DNA from: Planctomycetaceae bacterium
GTDB lineage: Bacteria > Planctomycetota > Planctomycetia > Planctomycetales > Planctomycetaceae
Reading direction: 5' to 3'
Assembly (NCBI GenBank): GCA_014762625.1
Contig: JABURQ010000121.1
Coordinates: forward strand, 1 to 39,955
DNA: 39,955 nucleotides
Shown here: positions 10,041-17,477 of the stretch, one piece after another
Layout: each line of letters starts with the position of its first letter
Position numbering within the stretch: position 1 is the stretch's first letter
Made by a program: the position numbers and the translations under genes
The notes under the pieces: model-generated
The model's input: the letters and a program-made list of their open reading frames with translations, nothing else
Told to the model about the DNA's origin: nothing
The model's database searches: none

Positions 10041-10145
10041 AACATTTGACGCACACTGTAGACCGACGTGAAGGAAATGCTTCTTTTCGCGTCCTTGGTC
10101 TTACTCCGAGCTCATCGCTCGGCGACCTGTGGTTACGCACTGACG
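10041..10145 (+). repeat. Dispersed structured repeat, copy C (diverged)
   Basis: It starts with AACATTTGACGC and carries GACCGACGTGAAGGAAATGC and CTCCGAGCTCATCGCTCGG, matching copies A, B and D with scattered changes, mostly C to T or G to A. It lacks the purine-rich lead. It sits between the converging ends of metH and the ThuA-like gene, where its CCGAGC-TCATC-GCTCGG hairpin could help end both transcripts. The rest of this 231-base gap shows nothing else. Confidence 0.7.
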
Positions 10146-10178
10146 GCCTATAGTGGACGTCATACGAGGCTCATAACC

Positions 10179-11180
10179 CTACTGATGATCTTTCACGAAC
10201 ACACCCTTTTTGAACTTGTTGAAGCCGAAGAAGGTCGGATTATAGTCGCCGACCGGTTTGACGTTCAGGTCGGCGGTGATCTGATCGGTTAAGCCGGTCG
10301 CCCAGTAAGTTCCATTGACGACGAGGCGGCGCTGGTCTTCGTTGAGGAAATCGACGGCGGCCCCCATCGTGGTGGTGAGAATTTTGCTCTTGCCGCCGGG
10401 AGTGGGATACTCGCGGGTCCAGACCAGCGGCATCATTTTCTTTTCCTCATTAGGAGGATCGTTGGGTTTCATCCCAGACAGCACTTGCCCGTACATCAGG
10501 ACGGTCGCATCGTCCGGGAGATGCGTCACGCCGTAGACGTCGGTCGGGCCCCAGACATCATCGACTCCTTTGAGAATCGGATGGTCGGCGTGTTTTTTGT
10601 TGATGACGCCGCGGGTGCTTTCCCGTCCGTGGTGTCCGTGATGACTAACCCAGGTTTCTCCGAGGACTGCCTGGCCGAAGCCGCCTTTCCAAGGCTCTTT
10701 CGCCCGCCAATCGTACTTGGCGTAGGGGCTGTCGGGATGGCGGCTGTAGTTGAAGGCGTGGGTGGAAGTTCGGAGTGCGATGAACGGTTTCCCGGCTTTG
10801 AAATACTCGTCGAAGTATTTCATCTCTTTATCGGGGAGTTCGCGGAAGCGAAGACCGAGAATGACAAGGTCGGCGTTTTCCAGATGCTGCATGCCGGGGA
10901 TATTGGTTTGATTGTTGGGATCGATCTCGGTCGTTTCCGGATCCTGCGAGAACAATACCGTACAGGTAAATCCATGACGTTCGGCCAGGAGCTTGCCGAG
11001 CATCGGGAAGGCTTCTTCGGAGCGGTATTCCTCATCTCCCGAGATCAGGACGACCTGCTTGCCGTGACCGGGGCCGTTTTGTCCTTCGTAGGTGACCCAG
11101 CGGACTTTTTCTTCGGCGCGAGCGGAAATTGAGATCGTCATGACGGCGACAGCCAACGCGATGGAGAACTTCAGATTCAT
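10179..11180 (-). CDS. Exported ThuA-like domain protein
   Basis: The 333-residue protein has a signal peptide (MNLKFSIALAVAVMTISISARA-EE) and a ThuA-like, class-I-glutamine-amidotransferase-type fold. Visible features are KQVVLISGDEEYRSEE, LFSQDPETTEIDP, the strand-turn NADLVILGLRFRELP, GKPFIALRTSTHAF, and WVSHHGHHGRES near the middle. ThuA was linked to trehalose use in rhizobia, but the planctomycete exported forms have no proven substrate; many occur in sugar-degrading loci. The start at 11180 is chosen for the signal peptide and an AAGGACC ribosome site. A strong minus-strand terminator lies 225 bases upstream, with a structured transcript before it, so expression might involve attenuation. 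Confidence 0.85.
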   Translation of the reverse strand: MNLKFSIALAVAVMTISISARAEEKVRWVTYEGQNGPGHGKQVVLISGDEEYRSEEAFPMLGKLLAERHGFTCTVLFSQDPETTEIDPNNQTNIPGMQHLENADLVILGLRFRELPDKEMKYFDEYFKAGKPFIALRTSTHAFNYSRHPDSPYAKYDWRAKEPWKGGFGQAVLGETWVSHHGHHGRESTRGVINKKHADHPILKGVDDVWGPTDVYGVTHLPDDATVLMYGQVLSGMKPNDPPNEEKKMMPLVWTREYPTPGGKSKILTTTMGAAVDFLNEDQRRLVVNGTYWATGLTDQITADLNVKPVGDYNPTFFGFNKFKKGVFVKDHQ

Positions 11181-11405
11181 GATCGGGGTCCTTGTGGGGC
11201 AATCAGTGTGGATCGTTCTTTTGTAGCAGGGAGCGATAGGTAATGCACGCAGAATTGTTGATTCAAAAGATTGATTGATCAGCGATAAAAAGTATGACAT
11301 GGGACGACCTCCTCACCCCGTCCTACTTGAAGGCGGAATTGTTGGTCGAGGTACGGCCCCCATCATGGAACGAATCTTCGAGGTGTGTGAGTTGGATTCG
11401 GGCGC

Positions 11406-11440
11406 AAAAAAAACAGGCTCCGGCAAAATACCGGAGCCTG
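11406..11440 (-). terminator. Strong rho-independent terminator upstream of the ThuA-like gene
   Basis: On the minus strand CAGGCTCCGG, a 7-base loop and CCGGAGCCTG form a perfect 10-bp stem, followed directly by eight T. No annotated gene lies before it on this strand, so it ends an unannotated short transcript. It could also act as an attenuator 225 bases ahead of the ThuA-like gene. Confidence 0.92.
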
Positions 11441-11710
11441 CTGCTTGTCAGGCGTTCTGAGAGTTCATCATAGGAGTAGATAGCCTCCGACCGCGAACTC
11501 TCGGAGATGGTGGCTGAGTCAACAGCCCGCCGACTGTCTAGGTCAGACCACCTCGACATTGGCTGGAACTACAAAAAGATGATTCCACAAGACCACCTCC
11601 TTTCTCTGTTGTATCAGTCATCGCGACCTCCGCGAAGTTCTGAAACCATCCTGCCTTGCCATGAGCCACATGACAGAGGGCAGGCGTTTGTCCTGTCGAG
11701 CTGCGTTAGC
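11441..11710 (-). ncRNA. Candidate structured transcript (small RNA or leader)
   Basis: The minus strand between about 11710 and the terminator shows a perfect 8-bp stem GAGAGTTC/GAACTCTC (11459-11466 with 11496-11503 on the plus strand) enclosing a GGAG/CTCC stem. It also has an unusually strong Shine-Dalgarno sequence AAAGGAGGTGG (11593-11603) followed by a very short open frame, and it ends at the terminator at 11406. A weak promoter candidate is TACAAT near 11730. It may be an independent small RNA, a mini-gene, or the leader of the ThuA-like gene. The family is not recognised. Confidence 0.5.
11543..11590 (-). CDS. Candidate micro-ORF with strong ribosome site
   Basis: The ribosome site AAAGGAGG lies five bases before a TTG that opens a 15-residue frame, MWNHLFVVPANVEVV if TTG is the start. 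A GTG overlapping it by one base opens another frame of 16 residues, MESSFCSSSQCRGGLT, which stops at 11538. I cannot tell which, if either, is translated. The quality of the ribosome site, far better than at most genes here, is the main evidence. It may be a leader peptide for the downstream terminator. Confidence 0.35.
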   Translation of the reverse strand: MWNHLFVVPANVEVV

Positions 11711-11932
11711 TTCGACCTTTGTAGGCGAAATTGTACGCCAACATTCTTTTAAGTCGAGATCAGATTTCCAGATCTCGATGAAAGATTGATGAAATTCCGC
11801 AATCACTGCCCTCTCAAGGAACTCGGGCGTCTGCTTGACGCCGTGAAACGGACAAATTACCAATCTCGGCAAGAGATCTGTCTGCAAAAGACGACTTTTC
11901 TGATAGACATATGGGAGAGAGGAAAGGTTCTC

Positions 11933-14900
11933 ATGTCCGCCGAAAATTTATCCCCGGAATCGACGTCCGATTCGGCAAATTCTGCCGATTCCTCGAAACG
12001 AACTCGAACAGCGCGTCGAAAACGTCGCCGATTCCTGAAATTTATGATTTATTTCGCCCTGCTGCTGGCGGCGGCGATCGCCGCTGCGCCCGAAATCATC
12101 GCTCGCACCTCGCTACGGAACACGTTGATCCATCGCTTCTCGCCGGAGTACGAAGGGCGTGTGGTTCTCGGAGCGACCTCTCTCGGCTGGCTGAAGCCGA
12201 TTTCCCTCCAGCAGCTCAAATTGCGTCATCTCGACGGCGAGACCTGGGCGGTGTTCAATGATCTGAAGAGTGAATACACCCTGCTCGATTTGATTCTGGA
12301 ACCGTCTCAGCTCGGTCACTGGTCCGCTTCGCAGTGTGATGTGACTGTCCATTGCGAACCGGGGATGACGGATGTCGAACGCTGGCTACTTGAAGTCTCC
12401 CAAGAACAACAGGCCGATCGACCGTCGAATGTCTCCTTCTCCGCCGACTCGATGCTGTTGACCCTCAAATCAACCGCGCAGGAATCCCGATTCCAGATCG
12501 CCGATTTCGAGTATCGACAGACAGAGACGCGCGAAGTCGGTATCGCCGGTGAGGCGAGCGTGCTGACGGAGATCGCCGACTCGGCTCCCGGCTCTCTCGA
12601 TCTCAAACTTGATGTCACCGATCAATCCGAGGCGGTCCTGACCACCTCGGCATTTCCACTGGAATCACTCGGACCGCTCTACGTGCGGCTCGGTCTGCTG
12701 AAGCCGGTCTCTGGAACGCTGGAGGGTTCCTGGAAACTGACCGGTGGCTCGCAAGGAATGTTTGCCTTGGATGGGCGAGGCACCGCTCGAGACTTCAGCA
12801 TCGGAAAACCGGACGCTCCTCAGTTTTCGGTGGAGTCGTTGAATCTCGATCTCGCCGCCGATCAAAGCGAATCCGGCTGGACTGTTTCGCGACTTCAGGG
12901 ACAAACCGATTTCGGTGAAATGACGCTGGACGGGACCGTTTCTCTTCCCTCCTCGTGGAAACAGGAAGCGGCTTTGGAGACGTTGCTCGATCAATCGTTC
13001 GCGGTGACGGGAAATGTTTCGTTGAAGTCTCTGGCCGAGCACTTTCCGGGATTGATCACCCTGCAACAAGAGGTCGAACTTCAACAGGGAAGCAGTTCGT
13101 TTCGGGTCGAATCCCGGCCTGAAGCCGAAACTCCTCGTTTGACGGCGCAGCTGAATGTCAGCAATATCGTCGCGAAAACTCCCGAGCGCGCCATCTCCTG
13201 GAGCACGCCGCTGACCGCCCAGGCCACACTTCTGCGCCCCGATCAGCAATGGACCATCGAACAACTGGACGTCGAATCGAAAGCGGTCCGACTGACCGGA
13301 CGCGGGAACTGGAACTCCGCCGAAATCACCGCCGATGTGAACCTCGCCGAGTTCCTGGAAGAGTGGAGCCGCATTTTCGATTTCGGCGATCTGCAACTCG
13401 CCGGGCATCTGACCGGCAAAGCGACCTGCGAAACGACCTCTGCGGGGCCGATTACGTTGTCGGGAGATTTGCAGTGTGAATCTCTGGTGCTGGGTTGGAC
13501 CGGTGGGAAACCGTGGAACTTTGAGGAACTCGCGGCAAACTTCTCCGGCACAGGGGAACTCGACGACCGTCGAAACCTCAATCTGACGGCCTTCACAACG
13601 ACTCTTACCTCCGATCGGGATACGTTGACTCTCACACAACAGGAATCGGATCATGGAGCGACGGTCTGGCAGGTTGAGGGGAACGGCAGCCTGTCCGGAT
13701 TGTTGGGACAAGTGCTGGCGACGCGGATCGAGGGGCGACTCTCGGGTAAGTACACGCTGACTTCCCAGCTCCATCGCGATCCGACAACCGACCGACTGCA
13801 AGCCCTGAGCCTGGAGGTGACCGATTTCGGTTACGATTCCTCAGAACTCAGTTTGCGGGAATCGAAACTGAAACTGACCGGTGCACTGAGCCACGACCGG
13901 CACGAAAACATCATCCAGAGCGACGAGCTGATCCTCAATTGCCCGACTCTCGCCGCTCGGCTGAACGAATTGAACCTGCCTCGATCGAATCCCGCCCTGA
14001 CCTCTCTGAAACTCGCCGCGCGAGGACGCATCGAACGGCTCGGGAAGCTAATCGCCTCGACAGAATCCCGGCAGATTCCGACCGGTATGCTGAATCTTCA
14101 ACTTTCAGCGACGGGAATCGAACAAGGCTCGAACCTCGTCTGGAAGGTGACTGCGGACGATCTGCAATGGCCGGAACGCGTCCAGCAACCTGCCACCCGA
14201 CCTGTGTCCGAGTCTTCCTCTCAAACACCGGACTTTTCGTTGGAGTGGAGTGGGAAAGGATTGTACGCCTCGGCGGATGATGTTCTCACGATCGCGGGTA
14301 GTCGGCTGACGGCAGACGGTCTCGACTGTCGGGTCTCGGGAGAAATCAGTGAGCTCTCGACGTCTCCTTTCATCAGCCTGAGCGGCGAGCTCGACTACGA
14401 ATGGGCGGTGCTGCGGAAGCTGTACCCGGAACTTACCGGTCCCGATCTCGTCCTGTATGGAAAACACAAAACTCCCGTGCGTTTGAATTATCCCTTGTCG
14501 TCGCCAGCTTCCAGGAAACCGATGTCCGGCTCGCTCGTGGTGGCCTGGGATCGGGGAGACTGGAACAGCCTTCCGATCGGTCCGGCGCAAATCACCGTCA
14601 ACCTGACCCCCGACAAACTGACGATCGAACCAACTCAAGTGACCGTTTCGAGCGGTTCGGCGCGCTTCGGTCCGAGTATCAGTCGTTCTCCGCAAGGAGC
14701 CGTGTTCACGCAACCGGCGGAACGCTTACTCGATCAGGTCCAATTGACCGACGAAATCTGCCATCAGTGGCTGAAGTACGTCTCTCCAATGACGGCGGAC
14801 GCGGCCCGCGTGAGTGGAACTTTTTCGGTCGATAACTCGAAGCCGCTCCGCATTCCTCTCGATCATCTGGAACAGACCACTTCCGAAGGACTGGTGATGA

Positions 14901-15385
14901 TCCACGCCGCCAAAATGACACCGGGACCGCTGGCGATGCAGTTCATCACACTCGGCAAACAGATCGACGCCCTGCGACGCGGTACTCCTTTCGATCCGGG
15001 AACCGTCGATCCTCAGAAACCACTCATGAGCATCACGCGGCAAACGATTCCTTACAAGGTGGAAAAAGGTCGCGTCTATCACCAAGACCTCACGATGCAG
15101 ATCAGTAACCTGAAAGTCACCAGCTCCGGATCGGTCGGTTTCGACGACACGCTCGATATCGTCGCCGTCATCGAAATCCCCGACCAATGGACCATTCGCG
15201 GGAAGCAGGTTCGGGCGATCTGGGGACCGGCGATTCAGATTCCGATTAAAGGCTCTTTCGCGCGGCCGCAAATGGACGGTCGAGTGATCAAATCGTTGTT
15301 GGACAAATTGGTTCGAGGAACTGTGACTAACTTCCTCGAGCAGGAACTCAACAAGCAGTTGAACAATCTATTCAAACCGAAGTGA
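11933..15385 (+). CDS. AsmA/TamB-like envelope protein
   Basis: The 1150-residue protein has a basic cytoplasmic start (KRTRTARRKRRRFLK), one membrane segment at about residues 37-57 (IYFALLLAAAIAAAPEIIA), and a very long beta-rich periplasmic part of repeated amphipathic strands. The C terminus, with DTLDIVAVIEIPDQW, IPIKGSFARPQ and a final amphipathic helix, fits the AsmA-like C-terminal region. Such proteins form hydrophobic grooves that carry lipids between inner and outer membranes; this role is inferred from the family. The start at 11933 is chosen because GAGAGAGGAAAGG precedes it; the open frame extends 49 codons further upstream. A bidirectional terminator follows. It is likely a single-gene transcript. 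Confidence 0.75.
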   Translation: MSAENLSPESTSDSANSADSSKRTRTARRKRRRFLKFMIYFALLLAAAIAAAPEIIARTSLRNTLIHRFSPEYEGRVVLGATSLGWLKPISLQQLKLRHLDGETWAVFNDLKSEYTLLDLILEPSQLGHWSASQCDVTVHCEPGMTDVERWLLEVSQEQQADRPSNVSFSADSMLLTLKSTAQESRFQIADFEYRQTETREVGIAGEASVLTEIADSAPGSLDLKLDVTDQSEAVLTTSAFPLESLGPLYVRLGLLKPVSGTLEGSWKLTGGSQGMFALDGRGTARDFSIGKPDAPQFSVESLNLDLAADQSESGWTVSRLQGQTDFGEMTLDGTVSLPSSWKQEAALETLLDQSFAVTGNVSLKSLAEHFPGLITLQQEVELQQGSSSFRVESRPEAETPRLTAQLNVSNIVAKTPERAISWSTPLTAQATLLRPDQQWTIEQLDVESKAVRLTGRGNWNSAEITADVNLAEFLEEWSRIFDFGDLQLAGHLTGKATCETTSAGPITLSGDLQCESLVLGWTGGKPWNFEELAANFSGTGELDDRRNLNLTAFTTTLTSDRDTLTLTQQESDHGATVWQVEGNGSLSGLLGQVLATRIEGRLSGKYTLTSQLHRDPTTDRLQALSLEVTDFGYDSSELSLRESKLKLTGALSHDRHENIIQSDELILNCPTLAARLNELNLPRSNPALTSLKLAARGRIERLGKLIASTESRQIPTGMLNLQLSATGIEQGSNLVWKVTADDLQWPERVQQPATRPVSESSSQTPDFSLEWSGKGLYASADDVLTIAGSRLTADGLDCRVSGEISELSTSPFISLSGELDYEWAVLRKLYPELTGPDLVLYGKHKTPVRLNYPLSSPASRKPMSGSLVVAWDRGDWNSLPIGPAQITVNLTPDKLTIEPTQVTVSSGSARFGPSISRSPQGAVFTQPAERLLDQVQLTDEICHQWLKYVSPMTADAARVSGTFSVDNSKPLRIPLDHLEQTTSEGLVMIHAAKMTPGPLAMQFITLGKQIDALRRGTPFDPGTVDPQKPLMSITRQTIPYKVEKGRVYHQDLTMQISNLKVTSSGSVGFDDTLDIVAVIEIPDQWTIRGKQVRAIWGPAIQIPIKGSFARPQMDGRVIKSLLDKLVRGTVTNFLEQELNKQLNNLFKPK

Positions 15386-15423
15386 ATGGAGAGCTCTGCT
15401 TTTCCTCGAAGTTTGACGCAGCA

Positions 15424-15459
15424 CAAAAAAGCACCCGCTGATTATCAGCGGGTGCTTTT
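15424..15459. terminator. Bidirectional rho-independent terminator
   Basis: AGCACCCGCTGA-TTA-TCAGCGGGTGCT forms a perfect 12-bp stem with A6 before and T4 after, so it can terminate from both sides. It lies between the converging AsmA-like gene (stop 15385) and the coiled-coil gene (stop 15513). Confidence 0.92.
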
Positions 15460-15512
15460 GAATTCAATAGGACTGGCAAGCACGCTTCACGTGCTCCATC
15501 AATCAACTCGAT

Positions 15513-16997
15513 TTATCGAGGAGATTCGACGTCCCGCTCGCTGCGAGAGAAGGCTCCCGAGGTCTTGCCGCGAGATTCATTGTCCCGTTTCGTTCGGCCT
15601 GCGTCGCGACGAGTGGTCATCACCCAGGGGATGTTCTCACCCGGACGCCAGAGTCGTCGTTGCGGTTTGTAGCCCATGTAGGACAGGAAGTCGTTCATGG
15701 TAATGACGCGGACACCCGACTGTTGAGCTTCTTTCTTGAGATCCTGAGCCAGTGTATGCACACGTTGAATTTGGGCTCGTTTCTGAGGATCGGGCTCTTT
15801 CAGCGGATCGCCGATGTCACCGAGAACCACAAATTTGAATTCGGAAGTGATTTCGTCCCCGAGGCGTTCTCCGCTCGGCAACACCTGATCTCCGACAACG
15901 CCCCCGGCGTTCCGAATTGCGGTGATCAGAATTTCCCGGTCGTCTCGTTCGTCCTGATCGATATCAAATTTGCCGACGAGGGCAAATGTTTCCGTCAGAC
16001 CGGCGCGCCACAACGGGGAGTAAATGGCGTCCCCGCTGGCAATCGGACGCGAGTAATCACCTTCGTATTGGCCTTCGCTGGTAATTTTCGCACGCGACAG
16101 GCTGGGGCCGAGAACCTCGGTCACCTGAATGGAGGCTTTAATATCGGAGGTTCGACCGCCGACATTGGCGAGGTCTTTGTTGTAGACGCTAAACGTCGTT
16201 CCTTCGCGGAGTTTGTGGTCGGTTCCGAGATCGATGTAAACTTCGTTCGTATCGAAAATCACGGAAACGATGTGACCGTCGGGAACATCGAAACTCTCGT
16301 CCCGAAGATTGTTCAATTCAGCCGTCAACTGCTCGTTGGTGTCGGTCAATTTGGAAACCTGATTGTTCAGGTCGTCGACTCGAGCCTGCATATCTTCTTG
16401 AAGCTGCTCGTAATCGATTTGCAGTTGGGTGTTTTTCTGTTGCTCGGCCAGGAGTTCCTTGCGAACGCTGCCGACCGCTTCATCTTTCTCGGAGATCAGT
16501 TCCAGCTTGCTTTGTTCAGCGTCTTTGCGAGCCGTATCGTGAACGTTCTCTTTGTCCTGATAAACCTGGGCGAGATTCTGGTAATCGCTATTGATTTTGG
16601 ATTTTTCGGATTCGAGGTCGGCAATCAGGCGATCCTTGGCGTTCAGTTCTTCTCGCATCCGGGCCAGTGTCTGAACGACGGTCGGCTGAGTATAAGCTCC
16701 GCCGAATTCCTCCATTTTGGCGTTTGTGAATCCGATCACTGTGTTTACTTCCCGATCGTTTTCGACACCCACGTCATCCAGAGTCGCTCCCAGCGTATTT
16801 TTCAACGCCGTGATTTGATCCAGATAGTTGCGGGAATTGCTTTTGGCGGTGGTCGCTTCCGCTTTCGCCGTTTCCAGGTCGGCGGATTGTTCGCTGTAGC
16901 TGCGATACATCATGAACGTCGACACCATGAAGATCAGCATCAACATCGCGCAGATAATCAGTCCGATGTGGACGCCCGTCATTTTTCCCGAGGCCAT
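15513..16997 (-). CDS. Membrane-anchored coiled-coil protein with BRCT-like C-terminal part
   Basis: The 494-residue protein has an N-terminal membrane segment (about residues 9-30, VHIGLIICAMLMLIFMVSTF), then a coiled coil of roughly 200 residues (about 35-235) rich in E, K, Q and D. A beta-rich segment follows (HIVSVIFDTNEVYIDLG, LREGTTFSVYN). Next comes a region resembling a BRCT fold: ALVGKFDIDQDERDD, ILITAIRNAGGVVGDQV, EFKFVVLGDIG. The tail is basic. Planctomycete homologues are usually called hypothetical or SMC-like; no function is known to me. The start at 16997 has a GGGGAAG ribosome site. It stands alone, with a terminator shared with the AsmA-like gene. Confidence 0.7.
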   Translation of the reverse strand: MASGKMTGVHIGLIICAMLMLIFMVSTFMMYRSYSEQSADLETAKAEATTAKSNSRNYLDQITALKNTLGATLDDVGVENDREVNTVIGFTNAKMEEFGGAYTQPTVVQTLARMREELNAKDRLIADLESEKSKINSDYQNLAQVYQDKENVHDTARKDAEQSKLELISEKDEAVGSVRKELLAEQQKNTQLQIDYEQLQEDMQARVDDLNNQVSKLTDTNEQLTAELNNLRDESFDVPDGHIVSVIFDTNEVYIDLGTDHKLREGTTFSVYNKDLANVGGRTSDIKASIQVTEVLGPSLSRAKITSEGQYEGDYSRPIASGDAIYSPLWRAGLTETFALVGKFDIDQDERDDREILITAIRNAGGVVGDQVLPSGERLGDEITSEFKFVVLGDIGDPLKEPDPQKRAQIQRVHTLAQDLKKEAQQSGVRVITMNDFLSYMGYKPQRRLWRPGENIPWVMTTRRDAGRTKRDNESRGKTSGAFSRSERDVESPR

Positions 16998-17477
16998 AGT
17001 ACTTCCCCTGTAAGGTCAGTCAGCAATTGATTGGATTGCAAGGAGTGATTCCGCCAGAAAGCCGGAGTGATTCGATAAGAAATCTCGTTCAGGACCGGTG
17101 TGGACGGATCTGGATAACCATGATCGATCCTTCAATTTCCCGATTCCCGAATCCTTGAGTGGTTCTTATCAGTCTAAAACGTTCGATTCTCAAGTCAAGA
17201 AGTAACCAGACCTTGTGCGGATTCGGAACAAACTCCCTCTCTCGCGCCCCTAAAATCGGTCCCACTGGAGATCTCAGCCGTTTCTGTTCGGAAAAAGACC
17301 TCCCGACCCAGCGTGGCATCGTCACGCCCGAGCCGACATAATGGGAACACACATAACAGTTTCGGCCATCCGGAAGTTCGTCAATAGATGTCGATAAACT
17401 GTTCTGTTTGTGCGGGTTATACAAATCCTTACGACTCTGTCGCATTCATTGTTTGAAGAATCGGAAATCTGTCCGTC
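16998..17477. other. Divergent intergenic region, coiled-coil gene / polA
   Basis: These 480 bases lie between divergent starts and should hold both promoters. A TATACA box near 17418, with only a weak upstream partner, is a possible polA promoter element. I see no RNA gene, repeat or conserved small frame. Confidence 0.4.

Noticed and set aside
11590-11606. Resemblance to the 3' end of 16S rRNA (ACCACCTCCTTTCT)
   Set aside because: Only the anti-Shine-Dalgarno part matches and there is no further rRNA sequence; it is the complement of a strong minus-strand ribosome site.
12665-13801. 378-codon minus-strand frame opposite the AsmA-like gene
   Set aside because: Shadow frame with arginine-rich low-complexity composition and no start signals.
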